From positions 1 to 34,638 of the forward strand of contig NZ_JAODAB010000041.1 of the NCBI RefSeq assembly GCF_025336485.1: a stretch of 34,638 nt of DNA, given 5' to 3'. The notes below the pieces were generated by a model. It ran no database searches. It was not told where the DNA came from and was given only the letters and a program-made list of their open reading frames with translations. Position numbers and translations under genes: made by a program. This stretch comes from Pseudomonas citri. Its GTDB lineage: Bacteria > Pseudomonadota > Gammaproteobacteria > Pseudomonadales > Pseudomonadaceae. Below are positions 1 through 8,976 of the stretch, piece by piece. The first letter of the stretch is position 1. Each line of letters starts with the position of its first letter.

Positions 1-24
1 AAGCGGTTTCTTTTTGGTTGGCAT
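1..24 (-). CDS. Possible 5' end of a minus-strand gene leaving the window
   Basis: On the minus strand an ATG at 24 opens a frame reading MPTKKKPL up to the window edge. It is preceded by AAGAGGTGCATGT, which contains a plausible Shine-Dalgarno (GAGGT). Only eight codons are visible, so the product cannot be named. It lies downstream of the emhC terminator and in the same orientation, so it would be a separate transcription unit. Confidence 0.3.
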
Positions 25-148
25 ACATGCACCTCTTACTCATGTTATGCCCGAACACAAAATTTCTGACACCCTCGGATATGTACTCGATCAACTGACA
101 GCCCCCATCGCGATCAAAGCTCCCACACACCCCTGTAGAAACCCAAAC

Positions 149-173
149 AAAAAGCCCACCTTTCGGTGGGCTT
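149..173 (-). terminator. Rho-independent terminator of the emhABC operon
   Basis: On the minus strand AGCCCACC-GAAA-GGTGGGCT forms a perfect 8-bp stem with a stable GAAA tetraloop, followed by TTTTGTTT. It starts about 20 bases after the emhC stop codon, as expected for the end of the pump operon. Confidence 0.9.
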
Positions 174-195
174 CGTGTTTCAACGTTCAGGCAGC

Positions 196-1653
196 TCAGA
201 ACAACTTCATCTCCGGCGCTTTCTCCGCCACCGGCTCGTTCTTGCCCGTCTCGGCATTCCAACCACCACCCAACGCCTTGTACAGATTGACCTCACTGGT
301 CAACTGCGCAAGGCGGTCAGTGATCAGCGATTGTTGCGCGCTGAACAGCTGGCGCTGGGCGTCGAGGAAGGTCAGGTTGCTGTCGACACCGATGCGGTAG
401 CGTCGCTCGGCCAGGCGGTAGTAGTCCTGGTTGGCGGCGACGAAGTCGGTCTGGGCCTGCAACTGTTCGTTGTAGGTCTGGCGCGCGGCCAGGCCGTCGG
501 AGACTTCCTGAAACGCGGTCTGGATCGACTTCTCGTACTGCGCGACGTTGATGTCTTTCTGGATCTTGGCGTAATCCAGGCTCGCCCGCAGGCTACCGGC
601 GTTGAAGATCGGCAGGTTGATTTGCGGTGCGAAGGTCCAGGTGCCCGAGCCGCCCTTGAACAGTCCGGACAGGTCCGGGCTCAGGCTGCCGGCGTTGGCC
701 GTCAGGCTGATGCTCGGGAAGAACGCGGCCCGCGCGGCGCCGATGTTGGCGTTGGCGGCCAGCAGGTTGCGTTCGGCCTGGAGAATGTCCGGGCGCCGTT
801 GCAGCAGGTCCGACGGCAAGCCGGCCGGCACTTCGCTGAGCAAATCATCGCTCAGCGGTTGGGTGTGCAGGTTGGCTGGCAGGCCGGTGCCCAGCAGCAG
901 GGTCAGGCTGTTTTCATCCTGGGCCACCTGGCGGGTGTAGCGGGCTTGTTGTACCCGGGCGTTTTCCACCGCGGTACGCGCCTGGCTCAGGTCCAGGGCC
1001 GAGGCCACGCCGACTTCGGCGCTGCGCGAGGTCAGTTTGAGGCTCTCTTCGTAGGTCGCCAGGGTTTCCTGGGTCAGCTTGAGCAGTTCCTTGTCGGCCT
1101 GCCAGGTCAGGTAGGCATTGGCGACGTTGGCCACCAGGCTGATCTGGGTGCTGCGACGGGCTTCTTCGGTGGCGAAGTAGCTTTGCAAGGCTTGTTCGCT
1201 CAGGCTGCGAACGCGACCGAACAGGTCCAGTTCATAGGCGCTGATGCCCAGGGTGGCGGAGTAGGAGCTGCTGATGGCTGCTTCACCGGTCTGCGAAGCC
1301 CGGGCCGGTACGCGCTGGCGGCTGGCGGCGCCGGTGGCCGAGACCGCCGGGAACAGGTCCGCCCGCTGGATGCGGTATTGCGCGGCATAGGCATCGATGT
1401 TCAATGCCGCGACGCGCAGGTCGCGGTTGTTTTCCAGGGCCACCTGGATCAGTTGTTGCAACGCCGGGTCATGGAAAAATTGTTTCCAGCCTTGCTCGGC
1501 GGCCGCCTGGCCGGGCGCATTGGCCGGCTCGTAGGCCGGGCCTTGCGGATACTGCGCCGCGACCGGTGCGGCGGGCCGCTGGTAGTCGGGAATCAGCGAG
1601 CAGCCGCTGAGCACGACGGCGGCGATGGTCAGGGAGAGTAGCGACTTGCTCAT
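196..1653 (-). CDS. emhC: Outer-membrane channel of an RND efflux pump (OprM/TtgC/EmhC family)
   Basis: A 485-residue outer-membrane lipoprotein forming the exit duct of a tripartite drug pump. The N-terminus is a lipoprotein signal with lipobox VVLSGC (Cys18), followed by SLIPDYQRP, typical of the OprM branch of the TolC superfamily. Two repeated coiled-coil/beta regions of the OEP type cover the rest (for example SRSAEVGVASALDLSQARTA and the related RRYRIGVDSNLTFLDAQRQL). Length is normal for OprM-like proteins. The ATG overlaps the emhB stop as ATGA, so the two are translationally coupled. It would trimerise and dock on the EmhA/EmhB complex to expel antibiotics, solvents and aromatic compounds. 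The name emhC is used because the regulator and operator fit the emh/ttg system of P. fluorescens and P. putida; mexAB-oprM of P. aeruginosa is the equivalent. Confidence 0.95.
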   Translation of the reverse strand: MSKSLLSLTIAAVVLSGCSLIPDYQRPAAPVAAQYPQGPAYEPANAPGQAAAEQGWKQFFHDPALQQLIQVALENNRDLRVAALNIDAYAAQYRIQRADLFPAVSATGAASRQRVPARASQTGEAAISSSYSATLGISAYELDLFGRVRSLSEQALQSYFATEEARRSTQISLVANVANAYLTWQADKELLKLTQETLATYEESLKLTSRSAEVGVASALDLSQARTAVENARVQQARYTRQVAQDENSLTLLLGTGLPANLHTQPLSDDLLSEVPAGLPSDLLQRRPDILQAERNLLAANANIGAARAAFFPSISLTANAGSLSPDLSGLFKGGSGTWTFAPQINLPIFNAGSLRASLDYAKIQKDINVAQYEKSIQTAFQEVSDGLAARQTYNEQLQAQTDFVAANQDYYRLAERRYRIGVDSNLTFLDAQRQLFSAQQSLITDRLAQLTSEVNLYKALGGGWNAETGKNEPVAEKAPEMKLF

Positions 1654-4600
1654 TGCCCAGCCTCTTTGGAAGTTACGGGGTTGTCGTCCTGGTCGATGTG
1701 TTTACGACGGCCTATCGACGACACGCTTACGAAGAACAATGGCACCCAGAAGATTGCCAGGATGGTGGCGGTCAGCATGCCGCCGATCACGCCGGTACCG
1801 ATGGCGTGCTGGCTGCCGGAGCCGGCGCCGGTGGAAACGGCCAGCGGCACGACGCCGAGCACGAACGCCAGGGACGTCATGATGATCGGTCTCAGACGCA
1901 TCCTACAAGCTTCGATGGCCGCGTCCATCAGGCTGCGTCCCTGCTCGTGCAGTTCCTTGGCGAATTCCACGATCAGGATGGCGTTTTTCGCCGCCAGGCC
2001 GATGGTGGTCAACAGACCCACCTGGAAGTACACGTCGTTGGACAACCCGCGCAGGCTGGTTGCCATCAGGGCGCCGATAATCCCCAGCGGTACCACGAGC
2101 ATGACCGCGATCGGAATCGACCAGCTTTCATACAGCGCCGCCAGGCACAGGAACACCATCAGCAGCGACAGCGCATACAGCGCCGGCGCCTGGGAGCCCG
2201 ACAGGCGCTCCTCGTAGGACAGCCCCGTCCAGGAAATACCGACGCCGGCCGGCAGTTTCTTGGCAATGGCTTCGACTTCGGCCATGGCTTCACCGGTGGA
2301 ATAACCCGGCGCCGGAGAGCCGAGGATTTCCATCGCTTCGACGCCGTTGTAACGGGCCAGTTTGGGCGAGCCGTAGGTCCACTCGCCCTTGGCAAACGCG
2401 GAGAACGGCACCATGGTCCCGGCGCTGTTGCGCACGTACCACTTCTTCAGGTCTTCGGGGCTCATGCGCGCGCCCGGCTGGCCTTGTATGTAGACCTTTT
2501 TCACCCGGCCACGGTCGATGAAGTCGTTCACGTAGCTACTGCCCAGGGCAATCGACAGGGTGTTGTTGATGTCGGAAATGGTCACGCCGAGGGCGCTGGC
2601 CTTTTCGTCATCGATTTCCAACTGGTATTGCGGCTCGTCGTTCAAGCCGTTCGGCCGCACCTGGGTCAGCACTTTGTTCTGGGCCGCCATGCCCAGGAAC
2701 TGGTTGCGGGCTTCCATCAGCTTGTTATGGCCGATACCGGCGCGGTCTTGCAGATACACGTCGAAACCGGTGGCGTTACCCAGTTCCATCACCGCCGGCG
2801 GGGCGAAGGCGAACACCATCGCGTCGCGGAAGGTGAAGAAATGTCGTTGGGCGCGGGCGGAGATATTGAACACGCTGTTATCCGCGTTACGTTCCTCCCA
2901 CGGCTTGAGCATGATGAACGCCATGCCGGAGCTCTGGCCGCGACCGGCGAAGTTGAAGCCGGTCACGGTGAACACCGAGGCCACGCCATCGCCTTCACCG
3001 CCGTCCTTGCCGGGGCGCAGCAGGAATTCACGCATCTTGTCCACCACCACCTGGGTGCGTTCGGCGCTGGAGCCGGCCGGTGTCTGCACCTGGGCAAACA
3101 GCACGCCCTGGTCTTCTTCGGGCAGGAACGCCGTGGGGATGCGGGAGAACAGCCAGACCATGCCGACCACGATGATCACGTAGGCCAGCAGGTAAGGCGC
3201 CTTGTGCCGGAGTATGTTGCCCACGCCGCGCTCGTAGCTTCTGACGCCACGGTCGAAGCTGCGGTTGAACCAACCGAAGAAGCCGCGTTTCGGCACGCCG
3301 TGTTCACCCTGGGGAATTGCCTTGAGCATGGTGGCGCACAGGGCCGGGGTGAAGATCAGCGCCACCATCACCGACAGGGCCATGGCCGAGACAATGGTGA
3401 TGGAGAACTGTTTATAGATCACGCCGGTGGAGCCGCCGAAGAACGCCATCGGCAACAGCACCGCCGACAGTACCAGGGCGATACCCACCAGGGCGCCCTG
3501 GATCTGCCCCATGGATTTCTTGGTGGCTTCCTTGGGTGACAGGCCTTCTTCGCTCATCACCCGTTCGACGTTTTCCACCACGACGATGGCATCGTCCACC
3601 AGCAAGCCGATGGCCAGTACCATGCCGAACATGGTCAGGGTGTTGATGCTGAAACCGAATGCCGCGAGGATCCCGAAGGTGCCAAGCAACACCACCGGCA
3701 CCGTCATCGTGGTGATGATGGTGGCGCGGAAGTTCTGCAGGAACAGGAACATCACCAGGAACACCAGGACAATGGCTTCGACCAGGGTTTCGACGACGCC
3801 CTTGATCGATTCGCTCACCACGGGCGTGGTGTCGTACGGGAACACCACTTCCATACCCTGTGGGAAGAAAGGCTTGAGGTCGTCGACGGTCTTGCGCAAT
3901 GCCTTGGCCGTGTCGAGGGCGTTAGCACCGGTGGCCAGCCTGATCGCCATGCCGGAGGCCGGGGAGCCGTTGAACTGGGCATTGATGCTGTAGCTCTCGC
4001 CGCCCAGGCTGACATCGGCGACGTCGCCGACGCGCACCTGCGAACCGTCCGGATTGACCTTGAGCAGAATGGCCTTGAACTGCTCGGCGGTCTGCAAGCG
4101 GGTCTTGCCGATGATAGTGGCGTTCAGTTGCTGGCCGGGCAGGGCGGGCAGGCCGCCGATCTGGCCCGACGAGACCTGGACGTTCTGCGCGGCGACCGCG
4201 GTCCTGACGTCCACCGGGGTCAGGTTGTAGTTGTTCAGCTTGGCCGGGTCGAGCCAGATCCGCATCGCGTACTGGGCACCGAAGACCTGGAAGTCCCCGA
4301 CGCCAGCAGTGCGCGAAATCGGGTCCTGCATGTTGGACACGATGTAGTTGGACAGGTCTTCGCGGGTCATGCTGCCGTCGCGCGACACCACGCCGATCAC
4401 CATCAGGAAGTTGCGCACCGACTTGGTCACGCGAATACCCTGTTGTTGCACTTCTTGCGGCAGCAGCGGGGTCGCCAGGTTCAGCTTGTTCTGGACCTGC
4501 ACCTGCGCGGTATCGGAGTTGGTGCCCTGCTCGAAGGTTGCGGTGATGGTCATGCTGCCGTCGGAGTTACTTTCCGAGGACACATAACGCAGGTTGTCGA

Positions 4601-4814
4601 TGCCGTTGAGCTGCTGCTCGATGACCTGCACCACGGTGTCCTGCACGGTTTGCGCGGAGGCACCCGGGTAGGTCACCTGGATCGCGATGGCCGGCGGAGC
4701 GATGCTCGGGTACTGGTTGATCGGCAACTTGAGGATCGATAGAGCCCCGACCAACATGATCACCAGGGCGATTACCCAGGCGAAGATCGGACGGTCGATA
4801 AAGAATTTCGACAT
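1650..4814 (-). CDS. emhB: RND efflux pump inner-membrane transporter (MexB/TtgB/EmhB family)
   Basis: A 1054-residue hydrophobe/amphiphile efflux (HAE1) RND permease, the proton-driven core of the tripartite pump. The start MSKFFIDRPIFAWVIALVIM is typical of the family. The TM4 proton-relay pair is visible in LLVDDAIVVVENVERVM, and the conserved TM10 lysine in GLAAKNAILIVEFAKEL. Two large periplasmic porter/docking loops lie between TM1-2 and TM7-8. Length is normal (MexB is about 1046). The start lies four bases after the emhA stop, with GGGGAG as the ribosome-binding site, and the 3' end overlaps emhC by four bases. It should accept beta-lactams, chloramphenicol, quinolones, dyes, aromatic hydrocarbons and plant compounds, as known for TtgB and EmhB. 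Confidence 0.96.
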   Translation of the reverse strand: MSKFFIDRPIFAWVIALVIMLVGALSILKLPINQYPSIAPPAIAIQVTYPGASAQTVQDTVVQVIEQQLNGIDNLRYVSSESNSDGSMTITATFEQGTNSDTAQVQVQNKLNLATPLLPQEVQQQGIRVTKSVRNFLMVIGVVSRDGSMTREDLSNYIVSNMQDPISRTAGVGDFQVFGAQYAMRIWLDPAKLNNYNLTPVDVRTAVAAQNVQVSSGQIGGLPALPGQQLNATIIGKTRLQTAEQFKAILLKVNPDGSQVRVGDVADVSLGGESYSINAQFNGSPASGMAIRLATGANALDTAKALRKTVDDLKPFFPQGMEVVFPYDTTPVVSESIKGVVETLVEAIVLVFLVMFLFLQNFRATIITTMTVPVVLLGTFGILAAFGFSINTLTMFGMVLAIGLLVDDAIVVVENVERVMSEEGLSPKEATKKSMGQIQGALVGIALVLSAVLLPMAFFGGSTGVIYKQFSITIVSAMALSVMVALIFTPALCATMLKAIPQGEHGVPKRGFFGWFNRSFDRGVRSYERGVGNILRHKAPYLLAYVIIVVGMVWLFSRIPTAFLPEEDQGVLFAQVQTPAGSSAERTQVVVDKMREFLLRPGKDGGEGDGVASVFTVTGFNFAGRGQSSGMAFIMLKPWEERNADNSVFNISARAQRHFFTFRDAMVFAFAPPAVMELGNATGFDVYLQDRAGIGHNKLMEARNQFLGMAAQNKVLTQVRPNGLNDEPQYQLEIDDEKASALGVTISDINNTLSIALGSSYVNDFIDRGRVKKVYIQGQPGARMSPEDLKKWYVRNSAGTMVPFSAFAKGEWTYGSPKLARYNGVEAMEILGSPAPGYSTGEAMAEVEAIAKKLPAGVGISWTGLSYEERLSGSQAPALYALSLLMVFLCLAALYESWSIPIAVMLVVPLGIIGALMATSLRGLSNDVYFQVGLLTTIGLAAKNAILIVEFAKELHEQGRSLMDAAIEACRMRLRPIIMTSLAFVLGVVPLAVSTGAGSGSQHAIGTGVIGGMLTATILAIFWVPLFFVSVSSIGRRKHIDQDDNPVTSKEAGQ

Positions 4815-4817
4815 GGT

Positions 4818-5975
4818 TTACTCCCCTTTGCCGCCGGCTGCTTTGTCAGCTGCCTTGGCGGGGGCCGGGTTGTTGGCATTGACGTTGGTGGCTTCGGTGG
4901 CCTTGACTTCCACCCCTGGCCGTACGTACTGCAAGCCCTCGGTAATCAGGCGGTCGCCGGCCTTGAGCCCATCCTCGATCAACCACTGGTTGCCGACGGT
5001 ACGGCTGGCCTTGAGCTGGCGCAGCTCGGCCTTGTTGTCCGGGCCCACCACCAAGGCGGTCGGCATGCCGCGCAGGTCGCGGGTCACGCCTTGTTGCGGT
5101 GCCAGGATCGCTGCGCTGTTCATCCCGGCCTGCAATTGCGCATGGACGAACATGCCCGGCAGCAGGGTGTGATCAGGGTTGGGGAACACGGCGCGCAAGG
5201 TCACGGAGCCGGTGGTCTGGTCGACTGATACTTCGGAGAACTCCAGCGTGCCGTCCTGAGCGTACTGGCTGCCGTCTTCCAGGGTCAGCTTGACCTTGGC
5301 GGCGTTGTCGCCGGCCTTCTGCAAGCGGCCACTCTCCAGTTCGCGACGCAATTGCAGCAGCTCGACCGAGCTTTGCGTCACGTCGACATAGATCGGGTCC
5401 AGTTGCTGGATGGTTGCCAGGGCGTCGGCCTGGCCGCTGCTCACCAGCGCGCCCTCGGTCACCGAGGAGCGCCCGATGCGACCGGAAATCGGTGCGTAGA
5501 CCTTGGTGTAGCGCACGTTGATCTGCGCCGTCTGCAGGTTGGCTTCCGACTCCAGGCGATTGGCCACGGCGGTGTCGTATTCCTGGCGGCTGACGGCCTG
5601 TTCGTCCACCAACTGCTTGTAGCGATCGGCTATCGACTTGGTGGATCGCAGGTTGGCCTCGGCGCTCTTGAGCGTGGCTTCGTACACGGCCGGGTCGATC
5701 TGGTACAGCTGTTGGCCGGCCTTGACGTCAGCGCCCTCCTTGAACAGGCGCTTGAGGATGATGCCATTGACCTGCGGGCGCACTTGCGCCTCGCGGAACG
5801 CGCTGGTGCGGCCCGGCAGTTCCGAGGTCAGGGTAAAGGGTTGGGTCTTGAGCGTTACGACACCGACCTGAGGAGGTGGTGCGGCAGGGGCCGCTTCTTC
5901 CTTTTTGCATCCGCTGAGCAGCGATGCCAGGGCGATGGCGGAAACCAGAGCGGTAACAGCTGGCTTGAATTGCAT
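4818..5975 (-). CDS. emhA: Periplasmic adaptor (membrane fusion) lipoprotein of the RND pump
   Basis: Periplasmic adaptor linking EmhB to EmhC, about 385 residues. The start at MQFKPAVTAL was chosen over an upstream in-frame codon at 6008. It has GAGGA seven bases upstream and begins directly with the lipoprotein signal, with lipobox LASLLSGC and Cys23. The mature part shows the HlyD/MexA pattern: a lipoyl half-motif near PQVNGIILKRLFKEGADVKAG, an alpha-helical hairpin (SAEANLRSTKSIADRYKQLV onward), then the second lipoyl half (RYTKVYAPISGRIGRSSVTE) and beta-barrel. It is the first gene of emhABC. Its promoter lies in the 263-base gap to emhR, which holds a TtgR-type operator. Confidence 0.95.
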   Translation of the reverse strand: MQFKPAVTALVSAIALASLLSGCKKEEAAPAAPPPQVGVVTLKTQPFTLTSELPGRTSAFREAQVRPQVNGIILKRLFKEGADVKAGQQLYQIDPAVYEATLKSAEANLRSTKSIADRYKQLVDEQAVSRQEYDTAVANRLESEANLQTAQINVRYTKVYAPISGRIGRSSVTEGALVSSGQADALATIQQLDPIYVDVTQSSVELLQLRRELESGRLQKAGDNAAKVKLTLEDGSQYAQDGTLEFSEVSVDQTTGSVTLRAVFPNPDHTLLPGMFVHAQLQAGMNSAAILAPQQGVTRDLRGMPTALVVGPDNKAELRQLKASRTVGNQWLIEDGLKAGDRLITEGLQYVRPGVEVKATEATNVNANNPAPAKAADKAAGGKGE

Positions 5976-6064
5976 GGAAATCCTCGGGTCCAGGCGCAAC
6001 AGGCGCACTCGAAAGGTGGAAGGTTAAAAAGGCAGCATTATTTAATTAGTAGGTTGCTAAGAAA

Positions 6065-6094
6065 TATACTTACGTACATGGTTGTTTGTAAACA
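6065..6094. promoter_or_regulatory. TtgR/EmhR-type operator in the emhA-emhR divergent promoter
   Basis: On the minus strand this region contains TTTACAAACAACCATG followed by a TACGTAAGTATA-like stretch. It closely resembles my memory of the P. putida TtgR operator (TTACAAACAACCATG then TGTAAGTA). It has outer TTAC/GTAA symmetry (6070-6073 and 6088-6091). It lies about 90 bases before emhA and 145 before emhR, so one bound repressor could control both promoters. The identity of the repressor encoded next door supports the call. Confidence 0.8.
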
Positions 6095-6238
6095 GCCAGA
6101 TTGCGTACTATCCGGATTTACAAAATCCTGACAAAAGGCCCGTCGAGGTCGGGGACGCGTTCCAAGAAACGGCGCCTCGTATTGTTCAGCTGATCCTTAT
6201 GCACTGCCGATGCATCCTGATTGAGGTGTTTGACTGCC

Positions 6239-6871
6239 ATGGTCCGTCGTACCAAAGAAGAAGCCCTGGAGACTCGCAACCAGATACTCGAAGCGGCCGA
6301 GCAGGCCTTTTTCGAGCGAGGCGTGGCGCGCACCACGCTGGCGGATATCGCGACGCTGGCCGGTGTGACCCGCGGCGCCATCTATTGGCATTTCAGCAAC
6401 AAGGCGGACTTGCTCCAGGCCATGCTCGATACGTTGCATGAGCCGCTCGATGAACTGGCCCGCGCCAGCGAGAGCGAAGCAGAACTTGACCCGCTCGGCT
6501 GCATTCGCAAGCTGTTGGTCCGACTGTTCCAGCAAGTGGCCCTGGACCCGAAGACCCGGCGCATCAATGAGATCCTGTTCCATAAGTGCGAGTTCACCGA
6601 TGAAATGTGCGATCTGCGCCAGCAGCGGCGCGAGGTCAGCCTCGACTGCAATGTGCGTATCGCCCTGTCGTTGCGCAATGCGGTGAACCGCGGCCAGTTG
6701 CCGCAAGACCTGGACCCCGAAAGGGCGGCGATCGCTCTTCATGCCTACATCGACGGCATTTTGTACCAATGGTTGCTGGCCCCCGACAGTTTCGCCCTGG
6801 CGGGTGAGGCTGAGCGCTGGGTGGCGATCGGACTGGACATGCTGCACCTGAGCCCTAGCCTGCGCAAATGA
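6239..6871 (+). CDS. emhR: TetR-family repressor of the efflux operon (TtgR/EmhR type)
   Basis: A 210-residue TetR-family regulator. The sequence from MVRRTKEEALETRNQILEAA through TLADIATLAGVTRGAIYWHF matches the N-terminal helix-turn-helix of TtgR nearly residue for residue. The C-terminal ligand domain includes RRINEILFHKCEFTDEMCDL and ends LDMLHLSPSLRK, again TtgR-like. The ATG at 6239 was preferred to a TTG six codons upstream because family members start MVRRTKEEA, and GAGGT lies 11 bases before it. In the family it binds antibiotics, flavonoids and aromatic solvents and is released from the shared operator, derepressing both the pump and itself. It is transcribed divergently from emhABC. 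Confidence 0.93.
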   Translation: MVRRTKEEALETRNQILEAAEQAFFERGVARTTLADIATLAGVTRGAIYWHFSNKADLLQAMLDTLHEPLDELARASESEAELDPLGCIRKLLVRLFQQVALDPKTRRINEILFHKCEFTDEMCDLRQQRREVSLDCNVRIALSLRNAVNRGQLPQDLDPERAAIALHAYIDGILYQWLLAPDSFALAGEAERWVAIGLDMLHLSPSLRK

Positions 6872-7081
6872 AACAAAATGCGTAATTGCATCGGGTTGTG
6901 TCGATGGGCCTGGGAAAGCGTGCTGTTATAAACCGACAGTGCTGCGGTTGATAGGCGATGGGCGAGGAACTTTGTAGGAAATTTGTTTCGCGCAGACCAA
7001 TGTCCATGACGAAACCTGTCGACGAGGTGCACCGAATCGCCGGAAGAGACCCTACCAGATCGACCTGGTGGGGCTGAATTA
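6872..7081. other. Intergenic gap with no supported gene
   Basis: About 210 bases between convergent emhR and the orphan gene. A short dyad ACCAG-ATCGA-CCTGGT near 7050-7066 could be a weak transcription-end structure, but it has no clear T-tract. No RNA gene or convincing reading frame was seen. Confidence 0.4.
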
Positions 7082-7705
7082 TCAACTCAGTGTGAGTTCC
7101 ACGGTGAAACCGTAGGGTTCTTCATGTTGTGTGTGAGTGATGCGATTCAAACAGTGGATGGGTGGTGAGCCAACGGCGGTGACTTTGTTTGTGCGGATAG
7201 GTGTCAGTGTCGATGAAATGAAACCGAACGTGGTATTGACCCGCAAGCCAAAGTCAAAACGAAACGCCAGGTTTTGATCGCCGAACCAAATAAAGTGTTT
7301 GTAGATATCCTTGCTGCGGCTGCCCAGTTTTCGGGTATAGAGAAAGTCGAATTTAAACGTCACGAAATCCCACGGACGAATATCGATGAAACGCTGCTCG
7401 CTTTCCGTCAGGCTGAGATTGTTTTCACCGGTGGCAAAGCCATGATGCGTGTGATTGTTGATCTTCATAATCAGGCGTGTATGGCTTGGGCGAACGTTCT
7501 CCCGTTCCCAGGCCAGAACCTTGTTATCCACTTCATCTTTCTGTTTTGCCTGTTTCGTCAATGCCCTGAGCACATCCATTTCATTATCAAGGTCGAGCGA
7601 TCTTACATATTGGCGCAGGACTTCCGGAGGGGCGTAGTTGAAATGGGAAGTTAATTCATCGAGCTGGGAATTGTTGGCCCGGGAGGAGATTTCAGAAATG
7701 TTCAT
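7082..7705 (-). CDS. Hypothetical protein of low GC, possibly acquired
   Basis: A 207-residue protein that I do not recognise. The start MNISEISSRANNSQLDELTS at 7705 is preferred over an upstream GTG at 7759 because the extra residues look non-native, but the ribosome-binding site is weak (CGGAAC). There is no signal peptide or membrane segment. The N-terminal third is helical and charged, and the C-terminal part is rich in aromatic and beta-prone residues (WDFVTFKFDFLYTRKLGSRS, NLAFRFDFGLRVNTTFGF). Two hand-counted 60-base lines give about 45 and 47 percent GC, against about 72 percent in a line of the neighbouring xenB gene, which suggests horizontal origin. It stands alone between emhR and the xenB terminator. 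The aromatic C-terminus could form a beta-sandwich, but no function is claimed. Confidence 0.65.
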   Translation of the reverse strand: MNISEISSRANNSQLDELTSHFNYAPPEVLRQYVRSLDLDNEMDVLRALTKQAKQKDEVDNKVLAWERENVRPSHTRLIMKINNHTHHGFATGENNLSLTESEQRFIDIRPWDFVTFKFDFLYTRKLGSRSKDIYKHFIWFGDQNLAFRFDFGLRVNTTFGFISSTLTPIRTNKVTAVGSPPIHCLNRITHTQHEEPYGFTVELTLS

Positions 7706-7840
7706 GTCGAGTTCCGTCTCAATATGATGAGTTGTAAAAGGGTGTGCTGACAAAACCAATCGGTCTTGTTGGCGAAATCAATATGAAGTCTTGAATGGGT
7801 TTTAGAAAGCTTGAATGCTTGACGGGATATTTATCTGAAT

Positions 7841-7873
7841 AAAAAAGCCCTGGCTCTTTCGAGGCAGGGCTTT
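7841..7873 (-). terminator. Rho-independent terminator after xenB
   Basis: On the minus strand AAAGCCCTG and CAGGGCTTT pair (9 bp). An inner CTC-GAAA-GAG extends the stem past one C-C mismatch, and a TTTTTTATT tract follows. It begins about 20 bases after the xenB stop and closes the arsR-MFS-xenB operon. It is nearly symmetric, with A-runs on the other side, but nothing on the plus strand points into it. Confidence 0.88.
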
Positions 7874-7892
7874 GATCTGTTTCGTTGGTTAT

Positions 7893-8942
7893 TTAGAGAG
7901 CGGGATAATCGATGTAGCCCACGGGTCCTTTGCCATAGAAGGTTTCCGGACGTGCCTCGTTCAGTGGTGCATCGGCTTTCAAGCGTGCCGGCAGGTCCGG
8001 GTTGGCAATGAACGGAACACCGAAGGCGACGGCGTCAGCCTTGCCCTCGGCGAGCCAGGCATTGGCGCTGTCCTTGGTGAAGCGTTCATTGGCGATGTAC
8101 GGGCCGCCGAAGGCTTGCTTGAGTTGTGGGCCAATGCTGTCGTCGCCTTCTTTCTCTCGGGAGCAGATGAATGCGATACCGCGCTTGCCCAATTCACGGG
8201 CCACGTAGCTGAAGGTCTCCAGGCGGTTCTCATCGCCCATGTCATGGGAGTCGGCACGTGGCGCCAGGTGCATGCCAACCCGGCCGGCGCCCCAGACCTC
8301 AATGACCGCGTCGGTCACTTCCAGCAACAGGCGCGCGCGGTTTTCCACGCTGCCGCCGTAGTTGTCGGTGCGCTGGTTGGTGCTGCTTTGCAGGAACTGG
8401 TCGAGCAGGTAGCCGTTGGCGCCGTGGATTTCCACGCCGTCGAAACCGGCGGCCTTGGCGTTTTCGGCGCCAACGCGATAGGCCTCGACGATGTCGGCGA
8501 TTTCAGCGGTTTCCAGTGCCCGCGGCGTCGGGTAGTCGGCCAACGGACGCACCAGGCTCACGTGGCCCTTGGGCTGGATGGCGCTGGGGGCCACCGGGGT
8601 TTCGCCGTTCAGGTACGAGGGGTGGGAAATCCGGCCCACGTGCCACAGTTGCAGGAAGATCTTGCCGCCGGCGCCGTGGATTGCCTTGGTGACGTTGGCC
8701 CAGCCGCGCACCTGATCGTTGGACCAGATGCCGGGGGTGTCCGGATAGCCCACGCCCATCGGCGTGACGGACGTTGCTTCGCTGAGGATCAGGCCGGCGG
8801 AGGCCCGCTGCACGTAATACTCGGCCATCAAGGCGTTGGGCACGCGGCCGGCGTCGGCGCGGCAACGGGTGAGCGGGGCCATGATGATGCGGTTCTTCAG
8901 CTCGACGTCGCCGAGTTTGATGGGGTCGAAAATAGTCGTCAT
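7893..8942 (-). CDS. xenB: Old Yellow Enzyme family xenobiotic reductase (XenB type)
   Basis: A 349-residue FMN-dependent, NAD(P)H-using cytoplasmic ene-reductase. It matches Pseudomonas XenB along its length (MTTIFDPIKLGDVELKNRII, LMAEYYVQRASAGLILSEAT, FLQLWHVGRISHPSYLNG). The substrate-binding His/Asn pair is in EIHGANGYLLDQFLQ (His173, Asn176). An FMN-binding core TIM barrel covers the rest. Family members reduce activated C=C bonds of enones, maleimides and quinones, as well as nitrate esters and nitroaromatics. GAGG lies nine bases before the ATG. It is the last gene of the arsR-MFS-xenB operon, 34 bases after the transporter, so it is probably induced together with it by an electrophilic compound. 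Confidence 0.93.
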   Translation of the reverse strand: MTTIFDPIKLGDVELKNRIIMAPLTRCRADAGRVPNALMAEYYVQRASAGLILSEATSVTPMGVGYPDTPGIWSNDQVRGWANVTKAIHGAGGKIFLQLWHVGRISHPSYLNGETPVAPSAIQPKGHVSLVRPLADYPTPRALETAEIADIVEAYRVGAENAKAAGFDGVEIHGANGYLLDQFLQSSTNQRTDNYGGSVENRARLLLEVTDAVIEVWGAGRVGMHLAPRADSHDMGDENRLETFSYVARELGKRGIAFICSREKEGDDSIGPQLKQAFGGPYIANERFTKDSANAWLAEGKADAVAFGVPFIANPDLPARLKADAPLNEARPETFYGKGPVGYIDYPAL

Positions 8943-8976
8943 GAACTACAGCCTCGAAAATGGAAGGGTTGGAAAA

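Noticed and set aside
166..1641. Long plus-strand frame of 491 codons
   Set aside because: It lies wholly antisense to emhC, has no ribosome-binding site, and is rich in Gly, Gln, Val and Arg as expected from a GC-rich shadow.
1653..3539. 628-codon plus-strand frame with many His and Asp residues
   Set aside because: Antisense to emhB, whose product is recognised along its whole length; the composition is that of an antisense frame.
7274..7654. 126-codon plus-strand frame opposite the low-GC orphan gene
   Set aside because: It has no clear ribosome-binding site. The minus-strand frame is longer and reads through to a plausible start. I kept the minus strand, with moderate confidence.
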